Shown here piece after piece: positions 1 through 8,849 of a DNA stretch of 51,099 nt. The stretch is taken from assembly GCA_902774305.1 (NCBI GenBank), contig CACYHY010000001.1, forward strand, positions 1 to 51,099, in the 5' to 3' direction. This DNA comes from an uncultured Pseudomonadota bacterium (GTDB taxonomy: Bacteria; Pseudomonadota; Alphaproteobacteria; Rs-D84). Each line of letters opens with the position of its first letter. Positions within the stretch are counted from its first letter, which is position 1. Below the pieces are notes generated by a model. That model was given only the letters and a program-made list of their open reading frames with translations. It was not told the origin of the DNA and searched no databases. Made by a program: the position numbers and the translations under genes.

Positions 1-1652
1 GGGGTCAACATCACTTCACACAATACTGGTCCTTTTATTCCTAGCACATTTTGAATTTGCGAATCAAGTTTATATTTGTCACTGATTTTTACAGTTGGCA
101 AATCAAATGCTGCACCAACGCGTATAAAATCAGGAATCGATACACCACTGTCACGCGAACATGCCGTCATACGACCATTAAAGAAATTCTTTTGTGTCTG
201 TTGAATTGAAATATAACCATCATTATTCAAAACAAACAATTTAATCGGCAAATTATAATGACGCATAGTTTGTAATTCTTGCAAATTCATCATAATTGAA
301 CCATCACCCGCAAGGCAAATTGTATCACGACAATCATTTGCAAAGCACGCACCAATCGCTGCTGGTAAATCATACCCCATAGATGCATCACCACTGTTCC
401 AAATATAACGTTGACCTTTCTTGACTTGACCGACTTGGAAAGGCAATAAAAACGCAGTTCCATTTCCAGCAACAACAACGGCATCTTTATCAAATTGTTT
501 TACCAGTGTTTCAACAAATGCGTATGGTTCAATTGGATTATCGCCAACACGTGGTGCTTCGGATACTGGGGGATATTTTGCCTTGATATCGCGCGTCCAT
601 TGATTCCAACTTGTTTTTTCACGAGATTGTGTCGCGGCATCTAATTTTTTAATAAAATCTTTACAATCTGCGTTGATTTTTAATGCAGGTTTTAATGTAG
701 GTTTATCTAATTCTGCCGCGTCTATATCCACACAAACCAATTTTGCATTTTTAGCATAATTTTCCCAGTTATATGAAATTTGACGGATATTGTTACGCGA
801 TCCTACAGTCATAACTAAATCTGCATTTTGCAATGCAAAATTACCAGCACGATTCGCCACAGTCCCAATACGCGCAACAAAATTAGGATTATTTTCATCT
901 ATGGTATCAAAACCGTTCATCGTTGTCACAACTGGAATATTCAATTTTGCAACTAATTTTTCAAATTCATCCAAGGCACCAGATAAACGAATACCATGTC
1001 CAGCAACAAATAACGGACGTTCTGCTTGATTTATCATTTGCGCCAATTGTTTTACTTCCTTGTCAATATTTGGCAATTTTAATTCATCTTGTTCCGGATT
1101 ATATTCACGCAGTTTTGTTTCATCTATCATAGCTGCTTGCACATTCAATGGAATATCCAGCCATGTTGGTCCAAAACGTCCATGAGTTGCCAAATAAACC
1201 GCCCTATCCAGGTGATATTTAATATCGTATGGATCACGAACCATTTCTGCATATTTAGTCAAAGGTTTGACTACAGATATAATATCAACTTCTTGGTCAC
1301 CCAACTGACGCAATGGGATTTCTTTGCATGAATCCATTGTTGTTGAATGTTTTACCTGACCAGATAAATATAAAACAGGAACACTATCAGTCCATTGCCC
1401 CATAACACCATTCAACGCGTTTAATCCGCCAGGACCAGTAGTCACATTTACGACAGCTAACTTTTGATTAACACGCGCATAACCTTCGGCAGCAATTCCA
1501 CATGCCTGTTCATTATGATTGCACACATAATTCATATATTTGCCAACACTGTCATTCAAATGCATTGCACCACCACCAGACACCATAAACACGCAATCAG
1601 CGCCATATACATCACGCAATCTTTTCATAATATAATCAGAAACTTTTATCAT
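1..1652 (-). CDS. Acetolactate-synthase-like TPP-dependent enzyme (YerE-like), 3' end off the window
   Basis: The reading frame begins with ATG at 1652, has AGGA seven bases upstream, and stays open to the left edge, giving about 550 residues, so only the last few dozen can be missing. The N-terminus (MIKVSDYIMKRLRD) leads into the acetolactate-synthase pyrimidine domain with FMVSGGGAMH and the catalytic-type Glu in YVCNHNEQACGIAAEGYAR. The C-terminal TPP-binding motif is visible as GDGSIMMN followed about 25 residues later by NNDGY. Members of this family decarboxylate a 2-keto acid and transfer the resulting acyl carbanion. Yersinia YerE, a close relative in type, adds a two-carbon branch from pyruvate to C4 of CDP-4-keto-3,6-dideoxyglucose. 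It is the last visible gene of the rfbFGH operon, 16 bases after the HAD gene, so a sugar-modifying role is more likely than branched-chain amino-acid synthesis. That assignment is inference from context. Confidence 0.75.
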   Translation of the reverse strand, partial: MIKVSDYIMKRLRDVYGADCVFMVSGGGAMHLNDSVGKYMNYVCNHNEQACGIAAEGYARVNQKLAVVNVTTGPGGLNALNGVMGQWTDSVPVLYLSGQVKHSTTMDSCKEIPLRQLGDQEVDIISVVKPLTKYAEMVRDPYDIKYHLDRAVYLATHGRFGPTWLDIPLNVQAAMIDETKLREYNPEQDELKLPNIDKEVKQLAQMINQAERPLFVAGHGIRLSGALDEFEKLVAKLNIPVVTTMNGFDTIDENNPNFVARIGTVANRAGNFALQNADLVMTVGSRNNIRQISYNWENYAKNAKLVCVDIDAAELDKPTLKPALKINADCKDFIKKLDAATQSREKTSWNQWTRDIKAKYPPVSEAPRVGDNPIEPYAFVETLVKQFDKDAVVVAGNGTAFLLPFQVGQVKKGQRYIWNSGDASMGYDLPAAIGACFANDCRDTICLAGDGSIMMNLQELQTMRHYNLPIKLFVLNNDGYISIQQTQKNFFNGRMTACSRDSGVSIPDFIRVGAAFDLPTVKISDKYKLDSQIQNVLGIKGPVLCEVMLT

Positions 1653-1668
1653 AATTTCATCCTATGTT

Positions 1669-2436
1669 CTAAATTAATTTTAATAGTTCATTTAATTTAT
1701 TTACTTTATTGCATTTGTAATTACAAACAGCACCATTTGTCACCAAAACAGATTGAGAACCAGCAACCTCTGCCATTTTAATGTCACTTTCGTAAGTGTC
1801 ACCTATCATTAAAATGTTTTCTGGTTGTAATTTATATAATTTGGCAACGGTTTCCAGCATCAATATATTAGGTTTACCCAGAACTACAAAATCTGTTCTG
1901 TTAACAGTATGCAAAAACGCAGCCGCCACAGCACCAGCACCAGGAGTTAACACACCGTTATCACGTGGATAAACACGCTCCATATTCGCAATAATTATTT
2001 GACATGATGGAGTATAATATTTTAATGCCTCTTCCAAATAAGGTAATGTAAAATTATAATCATACCCAATAACAATTGCATCTGGATGTTCAGATTTTGG
2101 ATTGATTCCATTATCTTTCAATTCTTGGCACAAATTATTCGTCCCTATACACCAGACATCGTGAGTATTTTTTGTAACCAAATATTTCGCTATCAAATAA
2201 CTGGTATTTATGACTTCGTCTCGATTAAGATTTATTCCTAACTGACATAAACGTTGGTAAACTTGATATTGAGTCAATGCAGAGTTATTCGTTAAAAAAC
2301 ATATGCGTCCAAATTTTTTACGGGCGTAATCTATAACATCTTGCGCCCCTTCGGCTAATTGACGACTGCCAAAATATATTGTACCGTCCAAATCGAACGC
2401 AACACATTTTATAATATCTTGATTCAACACATTCAT
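1669..2436 (-). CDS. HAD-superfamily (NagD-like, class IIA) phosphatase
   Basis: This 255-residue protein has the HAD motif I nucleophile region FDLDGTIYFG near residue 15, motif II CFLTNNSA, a motif III Lys in VLGKPN, and motif IV MIGDTYESDI. The large cap between motifs II and III is typical of the NagD/class IIA subgroup, which removes phosphate from small phosphorylated metabolites such as sugar phosphates or phosphoglycolate. Its start overlaps the stop of the aldolase gene by one base (TAATG), so the two are translationally coupled. It lies inside a CDP-dideoxysugar operon, so it probably dephosphorylates a pathway intermediate, for example an aldol precursor. The substrate cannot be read from the sequence. 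Confidence 0.8.
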   Translation of the reverse strand: MNVLNQDIIKCVAFDLDGTIYFGSRQLAEGAQDVIDYARKKFGRICFLTNNSALTQYQVYQRLCQLGINLNRDEVINTSYLIAKYLVTKNTHDVWCIGTNNLCQELKDNGINPKSEHPDAIVIGYDYNFTLPYLEEALKYYTPSCQIIIANMERVYPRDNGVLTPGAGAVAAAFLHTVNRTDFVVLGKPNILMLETVAKLYKLQPENILMIGDTYESDIKMAEVAGSQSVLVTNGAVCNYKCNKVNKLNELLKLI

Positions 2437-3230
2437 TATTTTTGTCTCTGTATTAATCTGGATTGAATATCTTCTATGCGACGTTTATCTTCGTTCAACA
2501 TAGTTTCATAGTTTTTATCTTTGGCTTGCAACCACAATGACTCGAACTCCAAGGCTTTTTCAATTGCTATCCTGACATTATTTGAATATAAAACATCAGA
2601 ATTAAAGATAACATTTCTAGTTTCCAAACCATTTAAATGTATTTTTTTCAACCCTTTGAAAAAATCTATAGATTCGGCATTTACATTGCCACCAACAAAT
2701 AATTGTTTATTTGCCTGTTTGCATATATTTGCAAAATCAGTCGCAATTTTGAACATTGCGTCCGAATTAACAAAAGATTTCTTTTCGCCCATAGAGCCAA
2801 CAAAATCTGTACGCCCCAATACAAAACCAGATAACTTTTTTGCATATGGCGAAATTAACATGCTTTCAATATTTTTATAACCAGTGATTGTTTCTATATT
2901 AACCATAAAATGAGCATCGTTCATTTCGTCTTCGGTATAAATTTTTGATACAGCATCCGTAAATTTTTTCAATGCATATGCACTTTCTATCATTGGGGCA
3001 ACAATTTTATCGGCACCTAAAACCTTGGCATCACGAATATCGCGTTTAGCTTCGGCACCGCCAACCTTCATAGATACACCCACACCCGCCCTATATGCAA
3101 TAGAGGATATTGTTTGGGCCTGGTCCATGTTCAACCCCTCATCTTCAAAAGATATTTTGATTCCTGACAAATGGTATGATTCCTTCATTTCCTTTAATAA
3201 ATCATACATACGTCTTTCAAGTATATTCAT
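2436..3230 (-). CDS. HpcH/HpaI-type aldolase/citrate lyase family protein
   Basis: This 264-residue protein resembles the TIM-barrel HpcH/HpaI and citrate-lyase-beta family. Recognisable segments are KIVAPMIESA near the middle, VNIETITGY with the conserved Glu, and FVLGRTDFVGSMG with the Asp expected to help bind a divalent metal. Family members cleave or form carbon-carbon bonds with pyruvate- or acetyl-type enolates. The N-terminus (MNILERRMYDLLKEMKE) looks complete, and the ATG at 3230 lies one base after the preceding stop. An aldolase is not part of the known rfbFGH or yersiniose routes. Its position between a reductase-like gene and a HAD phosphatase suggests it makes, or attaches, a carbon extension of the sugar. 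The family call is fairly safe; the reaction is not known. Confidence 0.7.
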   Translation of the reverse strand: MNILERRMYDLLKEMKESYHLSGIKISFEDEGLNMDQAQTISSIAYRAGVGVSMKVGGAEAKRDIRDAKVLGADKIVAPMIESAYALKKFTDAVSKIYTEDEMNDAHFMVNIETITGYKNIESMLISPYAKKLSGFVLGRTDFVGSMGEKKSFVNSDAMFKIATDFANICKQANKQLFVGGNVNAESIDFFKGLKKIHLNGLETRNVIFNSDVLYSNNVRIAIEKALEFESLWLQAKDKNYETMLNEDKRRIEDIQSRLIQRQK

Positions 3231-3231
3231 T

Positions 3232-4116
3232 TTATCTATCCTTTTCCAACTTTTGTTTATCCAACATGTTAATATTTTGTGAATACCAATTATACAGTTC
3301 CGCTATTGCTTGCTCAACTGGTGTAAAATGTACATTCGGCATTTCAGTACGCAAACGAGTATTTGAACCGTAATAATCCAGTCCATAACCATTATTTGCA
3401 ATTTTGATATCTGAATTTCCTGATATTTTTGCAACATTATTCGCAATATCGCGCAATTCTACAAATCCATCAGGTGTAATATTATATGATTTGAACTTAG
3501 GTTCGTTTTCAATAAACCATTCCAAAATTGGCATCAAATCATTAACATACAAATAACTAAATCTGCGATTTTGACGCAATGTTATAGGCATATCAAACAA
3601 ACTTTTACAAATTGCATTTGAAATAAAACGAATTGAATAATCTTCGTGTTTACCAAATATCCCAAATATATTCAAATCATAAAAATTCGGCAGATTGTCT
3701 ATTTGTTTATGCACAATATATTTGGTAAAGCTATGTTCATCGACCCCCATATTTTTATAAATATCCGTTTCTGTGACACCTGCATTGTTTTGTGCGACAT
3801 CATAAATCGCACCAGATCCGAAATTTATAAACTTTCCAAATTTATCACGATTACGTTCCAAATTTTCAAACATACGAACATTTGTATATAATAAATTTGT
3901 TCTGTCTATCGCGGCTCTGTGGCTAGGTTTTACAGCTGTATGCAAAACAACATCGAAATATTTGTGTGCAAAAAAATTGTCCACAGATGCAGTATCTGCG
4001 ACATCCATTTCACGATGTGTCGGTGCAACAATATCATATTTATCTGATAAATATGATTCTTGTATATTGCGCCCTATAAAACCACTGCCACCGGTCAGCA
4101 ATATTTTCTTTTTCAT
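3232..4116 (-). CDS. NAD-dependent epimerase/dehydratase (extended SDR)
   Basis: The 294-residue product starts with MKKKILLTGGSGFIGRNI, a classic GxxGxxG Rossmann motif, and has a Ser in NFGSGAIYD followed by the Tyr/Lys pair in KYIVHK, the YxxxK catalytic signature of short-chain dehydrogenases. The family epimerises, dehydrates or reduces nucleotide sugars using NAD(P)H. It begins three bases after the rfbH stop and ends one base before the aldolase start, so it belongs to the operon. By analogy with YerF, which reduces the branched ketone in yersiniose synthesis, it may reduce a keto group of the CDP-sugar. It could equally be a 4-reductase or epimerase. Family is sure, substrate open. 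Confidence 0.82.
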   Translation of the reverse strand: MKKKILLTGGSGFIGRNIQESYLSDKYDIVAPTHREMDVADTASVDNFFAHKYFDVVLHTAVKPSHRAAIDRTNLLYTNVRMFENLERNRDKFGKFINFGSGAIYDVAQNNAGVTETDIYKNMGVDEHSFTKYIVHKQIDNLPNFYDLNIFGIFGKHEDYSIRFISNAICKSLFDMPITLRQNRRFSYLYVNDLMPILEWFIENEPKFKSYNITPDGFVELRDIANNVAKISGNSDIKIANNGYGLDYYGSNTRLRTEMPNVHFTPVEQAIAELYNWYSQNINMLDKQKLEKDR

Positions 4117-4119
4117 CGA

Positions 4120-5490
4120 CTATCTCGTTTTTTGATTAATAAAATCATGAATTACAGATGATGTTTTTTCCATGTCTTGTGTTGTATTATTTTGTGCAAC
4201 ACCAACCCAGAAAGTATTATGCATAATAAAATCAGCACCTGGTAATTTTACATAATCCGCTTCCGTTAAATCACGAGAATTTTGCACAGGTCCATTACCA
4301 ACACGCACAGCAACATCATTGTTTTTCAATATTGGTTGACGTAATATGTTGCCAGCAAATAAATTACGTGTCCCAATACCATTTTGTTCCAAATAAGGAA
4401 CCATTTCTTGTTTTGTAAATGGCGCTTCTGGTTTGACAGAAATTAAATACCCAAACCAAGAAGGTGTACATTTGTCCGCAATTTTTGGCAAAATTAAATA
4501 ATCTTGCAAATCAGCCAAATTTTTATTCAATACTTCCGCATTTTTACGGCGCATATCCAAGAAAGAATCTAACTTACCTAATTGAGCCAAACCGATTGCT
4601 GCTTGCCAATCTGTAACCTTTAAATTATAACCTATATTGGAATATACATACTTATGGTCATAACCATGTGGTAAAGCGCCATATTGTAAGTCAAAACGTT
4701 TATGACATGTATTATCTGTTCCTGGATTGCAGTAACAATCACGTCCCCAGTCGCGGAAAGACAATACAGCCTTACGGATTTTTGGATTATTTGTTATAAC
4801 CGCACCACCTTCACCCATTGTGATATGATGAGCAGGATAAAATGAGAAAGTGCCAATATTACCGATTGTTCCGGCATATTTATCATTCCATTTTGCACCC
4901 AAGGCATCACAACTGTCTTCGATAACGAACAAATTATGACGCGCTGCAATATCCATTATTGCATCCATATCATACATATTACCCAAAGTATGCGCCAAGA
5001 ATATTGCACGTGTTTTTGGCGATATTGCAGGTTCAATATCTTCTATTTTGATATTATAAGTTCCAATTTCGCTATCGACAAAAACCGGCACTAAACCATT
5101 TTGGATAATAGGCGTCACAGTTGTTGGGAAACCAGCCGCCACAGATATCACTTCATCACCTTTTTTTAATGCATCTTTACCTAAAATTGGTGATGTTAAC
5201 GCAGACATAGCCAATAAATTTGCAGACGACCCTGAATTACATGTCATTGCATATTTTTCACCTAACTTATTAGCAAAACTTTTTTCAAATTCATTATTAA
5301 AACGACCTGCGGTTAACCACATATCCAAAGATGCATCTATCATATTAGCCAATTCTTCGGCACCCAAATTTTTACCAGATGCAGGGATATACTTTTTTTC
5401 TGTATTCAATTTCTCTTGTCTGTCTAAATCGGCATATTCCGCTGCCAATTTCTTCATTTCTGCACGAATTTGTTCTTTTGTTTTGGCCAT
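4120..5490 (-). CDS. rfbH: CDP-6-deoxy-L-threo-D-glycero-4-hexulose-3-dehydratase (E1)
   Basis: This is a PMP-dependent enzyme of the aspartate-aminotransferase fold that removes the C3 hydroxyl of CDP-4-keto-6-deoxyglucose. The signature FSFYPAHHITMGEGGAV carries His where aminotransferases have the PLP-binding Lys, which is diagnostic for E1. Cys residues in DCYCNPGTDNTCHKRF fit its [2Fe-2S] cluster. I start at ATG 5490 (MAKTKEQIRAEMKKL), with GGAG eight bases upstream and one base after the rfbG stop; an in-frame start at 5526 lies inside rfbG. At 456 residues it is slightly longer than usual. The enzyme normally needs an E3 reductase (RfbI/YerD type), and none is visible in this window. 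Confidence 0.93.
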   Translation of the reverse strand: MAKTKEQIRAEMKKLAAEYADLDRQEKLNTEKKYIPASGKNLGAEELANMIDASLDMWLTAGRFNNEFEKSFANKLGEKYAMTCNSGSSANLLAMSALTSPILGKDALKKGDEVISVAAGFPTTVTPIIQNGLVPVFVDSEIGTYNIKIEDIEPAISPKTRAIFLAHTLGNMYDMDAIMDIAARHNLFVIEDSCDALGAKWNDKYAGTIGNIGTFSFYPAHHITMGEGGAVITNNPKIRKAVLSFRDWGRDCYCNPGTDNTCHKRFDLQYGALPHGYDHKYVYSNIGYNLKVTDWQAAIGLAQLGKLDSFLDMRRKNAEVLNKNLADLQDYLILPKIADKCTPSWFGYLISVKPEAPFTKQEMVPYLEQNGIGTRNLFAGNILRQPILKNNDVAVRVGNGPVQNSRDLTEADYVKLPGADFIMHNTFWVGVAQNNTTQDMEKTSSVIHDFINQKTR

Positions 5491-5491
5491 T

Positions 5492-6580
5492 TTATCTACT
5501 CCATTGTATTTGTTTTGCACGCGCATCGTTAATAAAATTGTTTATCTGATTTCGTGTGTACATCAACATATCTTCGTTTGAATAATAGGCTTTGTACCAA
5601 CGCGTTGTTTCAGTAATTGCATGTTTTGCATCCCACACAGGCAAAAAGCCTAATTCCTTTTTTGCCTTGGTAATATCTAATTGCAACAAGTTAGCTTCAT
5701 GTAAACCATCGCCATTTCCAACAACAACACGGCCATTGCCCCAAACATCAGCGACCTGTTGTGCAACATCGGCGACACGCACAGGTGTGCCGTATTCAGG
5801 TCCAAAATTATAACCTGTTGCATATTTATCACCGCTTTCTAATAATTTTTGTCCCAACAACATATAGCCCGCCAAAGGTTCTAATACATGTTGCCAAGGA
5901 CGGGTTGCATAAGGATTTCTGATTTCGACAATCTTGTCAGATTGAAAAGCTTTTATACAATCTGGGACCAATCTATCCTGTGCCCAATCACCACCACCGA
6001 TAACATTTCCAGCACGCGCGGTTGCCAATGCATACGGTTTCCCATCGGACAAGAAAGAACGTCTATATGAAGAACTTAAAATTTCAGAACATCCCTTGGA
6101 CGAAGAATACATATCGTATCCTCCAAAAGGTTCATCTTCTTTATATCCTTCTACTTTTTCTTTATTTTCATAACATTTATCAGTGGTAACATTTACAAAT
6201 GCACGAACGGACGATGTTTTACGCGCCGCCTCTAATACATTCAACGTTCCAATAACATTTGTTTTATATGTTAAAACAGGTTCAGAATATGACAAACGAA
6301 CAATAGGTTGTGCCGCCAAATGGAAAACAATATCAGGTTGATATTTTGCAAAACATCTATTCAATTCATCTGCATCACAAATATCCGCAATAATGCTGGC
6401 ATCTAATTTTTTATCCAGATTCAATACGTTGTACATTTTTTCTGCACTATCTGGCAACAAAGAATATCCAACAACATTTGCACCTAAGTTTTTTAACCAA
6501 AAAGACAACCAAGATCCTTTAAATCCTGCATGTCCTGTCACCAATACAGTTTTACCATCATAAATATTATTGAAAGCCAT
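5492..6580 (-). CDS. rfbG: CDP-glucose 4,6-dehydratase
   Basis: The enzyme converts CDP-glucose to CDP-4-keto-6-deoxyglucose with bound NAD. The 362-residue protein shows the Rossmann motif VTGHAGFKGSWL at the N-terminus and the SDR catalytic stretch YDMYSSSKGCSE (YxxxK). The middle contains ARAGNVIGGGDWAQDR and TRPWQHVLEPLAGY, both strongly conserved in this family. The chosen start is ATG 6580 (MAFNNIYDGKTV), two bases after the rfbF stop; the longer frame from 6640 only adds residues inside rfbF. Length is as expected for RfbG. It sits between rfbF and rfbH in the standard order. Confidence 0.95.
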   Translation of the reverse strand: MAFNNIYDGKTVLVTGHAGFKGSWLSFWLKNLGANVVGYSLLPDSAEKMYNVLNLDKKLDASIIADICDADELNRCFAKYQPDIVFHLAAQPIVRLSYSEPVLTYKTNVIGTLNVLEAARKTSSVRAFVNVTTDKCYENKEKVEGYKEDEPFGGYDMYSSSKGCSEILSSSYRRSFLSDGKPYALATARAGNVIGGGDWAQDRLVPDCIKAFQSDKIVEIRNPYATRPWQHVLEPLAGYMLLGQKLLESGDKYATGYNFGPEYGTPVRVADVAQQVADVWGNGRVVVGNGDGLHEANLLQLDITKAKKELGFLPVWDAKHAITETTRWYKAYYSNEDMLMYTRNQINNFINDARAKQIQWSR

Positions 6581-6582
6581 GA

Positions 6583-7377
6583 TTATCGTACCTTTTGTTG
6601 TCTGTCCCACAATCTCCACGGAGCTTTGTTTTCGTCCCACAGTTTGTTCAAATCTTGTTTATCTTTCAACATATCCATTGGGCGCCAAAAACCGTAATGT
6701 TTAAACATTCCTAATTTGCCGTCTTTTGCCAATCCGCGTAATGGTTCTTGTTCCCAAATTGCAGAATCTGTATCTGGAATATAATTGAACACCTGTGGTT
6801 CACAAACAAAGAACCCTCCGTTTATCCATTTATCTTCGTTTTTAGGTTTTTCTTGGAAACTAGTGACAGTACCATCCGCCAATGCTTCAACCATACCAAA
6901 TCTGCCTTCGGGTTGGATTGCGGTCAATGTTGCATATTTTCCAGATTTTTTATGAAAATCTAATAAGTTATTTATATCAACATCACTGACCCCATCACCA
7001 TATGTCAGGAAAAATCTTTCGCCATTTAAATATTCTTTTGCATAACGGATACGACCACCTGTCATAGAATCTTTACCTGTGTTTAACACAGTAACACGCC
7101 ATGGCTCAGCACTGTTTTGATGAACAATTTGATTACCATTTTGTAAATCAATGGTCACATCAGAATTACGTAAGGCATAATTTGCAAAATAATCTTTAAT
7201 AACTTCTTGTTTATATCCGCCCAGAATAATAAAATCATTAAATCCATAATGAGAATATATTTTCATAATATGCCAAACGATTGGATATCCGCCGATTTCA
7301 ACCATTGGTTTTGGTTTAATAGATGTCTCTTCTCCTAATCTTGTACCAAGCCCCCCTGCCAAGATTACGACTTTCAC
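6583..7377 (-). CDS. rfbF: Glucose-1-phosphate cytidylyltransferase
   Basis: It makes CDP-glucose from CTP and glucose-1-phosphate, the first step of CDP-dideoxysugar synthesis. The N-terminal nucleotidyltransferase signature is clear (LAGGLGTRLGEETSIKPKPM), followed by EIGGYPIVWHIMKIYS and the YGDGVSDVD metal-binding stretch around residue 130. At 264 residues it is close to the family norm. The start is a GTG at 7377 that overlaps the TGA of the upstream glycosyltransferase in GTGA, with GGAG just upstream, so translation is coupled. MKVVILAGG is the usual N-terminus of the family, which supports this start. Confidence 0.95.
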   Translation of the reverse strand: MKVVILAGGLGTRLGEETSIKPKPMVEIGGYPIVWHIMKIYSHYGFNDFIILGGYKQEVIKDYFANYALRNSDVTIDLQNGNQIVHQNSAEPWRVTVLNTGKDSMTGGRIRYAKEYLNGERFFLTYGDGVSDVDINNLLDFHKKSGKYATLTAIQPEGRFGMVEALADGTVTSFQEKPKNEDKWINGGFFVCEPQVFNYIPDTDSAIWEQEPLRGLAKDGKLGMFKHYGFWRPMDMLKDKQDLNKLWDENKAPWRLWDRQQKVR

Positions 7378-8483
7378 TTTAATACTCCTTTAGTTCTGTA
7401 AAAATAATCTCTATAAAACTTTGGTGTCAAAACACGAAAAATTCTACGCGCAACCAGTTTCAATAATTTACCGAAACTGATTTTTTTAAATTCTGTATTC
7501 AAGAAACAGCGCAAAGCCGGTAATTCTTTATACAATTTTCTAAATTCAGCAATAGTAAAACCAAATCTCTGTTCAACATCAGCACGAAATTCATCATCAT
7601 TCATCAAATCATGTATTTTCAGGTATCCAGAAATGGCAAATGACACGTTTTTGCCCTGTAAATGATGCAAAGCAACAATTAATGGGAAATATTTTTTATC
7701 TTTTTGTGTCAAACTTTTAGAATACTCGACATCATCACACACAGATTTAACCAGTTTTACATCACCAATTTTGTAAAATACATCTGCCAGTTTAATCATT
7801 TCTAACAAAGAACAATTACCAAAGATTCGAGACACCTGACCATTATGTATACGATAAGAAACTAATTTTTTATTTATTCTTTGCATATTATAACCAGCAC
7901 ACAACAGTTCCACCCATAAAGACACATCTAAAAACATGATAAAACTTCTATCGATAGCGATATTTTCCAACACACTTTTTTTCATCATCACAGTTGGATA
8001 CTTAACATAGTTATCCCCCCTAGAGAAACTTTTTAATAAATTATCAAAACAAACTTGTGTGATGTGCGATTTGCGGTTTATGTTTTTACCTTGTAAATTT
8101 ATAAAATCTATATCAGAACAAACACAACCAACATCTGGATGTTTTTCCATATAATTAAATAAAGTCCCCAGACAATCCTTATGCAATATATCATCCGCAC
8201 AACAGAATTTAACATATTTGCCACGCGCCACAGCCAACATATCCTTGATTAAAATACCGCAACCGGCACCATAGTTGAATTTTTTGTCGATATGAATAAT
8301 TCTTTTATCATTGTATGAACGTGCAATTTCACGACAATTATCAGTTGTAGCATGATTTAATAAAATCAATTCAAAATCTTGAAAATCTTGATTTAACACA
8401 GCATCAATCGCGGAACGCAAAAAATCCGCGTCATTGTAATAAGATAAAAACACCGAAACACATGGTGCTTTTTTATTAGACAT
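7374..8483 (-). CDS. Family 2 glycosyltransferase
   Basis: The protein has the GT-A fold of glycosyltransferase family 2: VSVFLSYYNDADFLRSAID near the start, then FELILLNHATTDN, and an acidic DXD-like motif in KFCCADDILH. The C-terminal half (about residues 220 to 370) is basic and probably peripheral to the membrane. It would transfer a sugar from a nucleotide donor onto a growing surface glycan on the cytoplasmic side. It opens the operon that continues with rfbFGH, so the dideoxysugar made downstream may be its donor or neighbour in the glycan. I start at ATG 8483; a TTG three codons upstream (8492) is possible. Donor and acceptor are unknown. Confidence 0.85.
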   Translation of the reverse strand: MSNKKAPCVSVFLSYYNDADFLRSAIDAVLNQDFQDFELILLNHATTDNCREIARSYNDKRIIHIDKKFNYGAGCGILIKDMLAVARGKYVKFCCADDILHKDCLGTLFNYMEKHPDVGCVCSDIDFINLQGKNINRKSHITQVCFDNLLKSFSRGDNYVKYPTVMMKKSVLENIAIDRSFIMFLDVSLWVELLCAGYNMQRINKKLVSYRIHNGQVSRIFGNCSLLEMIKLADVFYKIGDVKLVKSVCDDVEYSKSLTQKDKKYFPLIVALHHLQGKNVSFAISGYLKIHDLMNDDEFRADVEQRFGFTIAEFRKLYKELPALRCFLNTEFKKISFGKLLKLVARRIFRVLTPKFYRDYFYRTKGVLK

Positions 8484-8790
8484 GTCACCCAACCCACGCT
8501 GTCGTTATTATTGGAACGATTGTTTTTAATCTTGTTATAAAACGAACTACTCTATCTATGCTGATTTTGCATAAAAAATGTGTCGTACAACACAAAAAAG
8601 CAACCGTTACATTGTATTATTACAACATAGAATAGAAAAACCAGAAAATCAACCTATTTTTTGTTATATTTATCAAAAGTTGAAATATTTAGCCGCATCT
8701 TTTCATTATTATCCACAACAATATATTTCTACAGAATTCAGTGCAACAACCGAGCATTTGCAATATATAGGTATAAATCTATAAAAATAC
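8484..8790. other. Intergenic region with a near-palindrome (8579-8594)
   Basis: No convincing gene is seen in this stretch between the divergent sugar operon and the 883-residue protein. The one plus-strand frame, 8578-8784, lacks a ribosome-binding site. At 8579-8594 lies TGTGTCGTACAACACA, which matches its own reverse complement at 14 of 16 positions and is centred on GTAC. It could be an operator for the sugar operon, whose promoter should lie between it and 8483 on the minus strand. A weak minus -10 candidate (TATAAC) is present there. Confidence 0.4.
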
Positions 8791-8820
8791 TTGACAAAAC
8801 AACAAATTGTATACTATAAT
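8791..8820 (+). promoter_or_regulatory. Consensus sigma-70 promoter for the 883-residue protein
   Basis: TTGACA at 8791-8796 and TATAAT at 8815-8820 are both exact consensus hexamers, separated by 18 bases. A transcript would begin near 8827, leaving a leader of about 23 bases with AGG eight bases before the ATG at 8850. Confidence 0.8.
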
Positions 8821-8849
8821 TTTCCCCGAAAAGAACCTAGGTAAAACAA

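Noticed and set aside
8578-8784. Small plus-strand reading frame upstream of the 883-residue protein
   Set aside because: No ribosome site, atypical composition, and it ends just before the consensus promoter.
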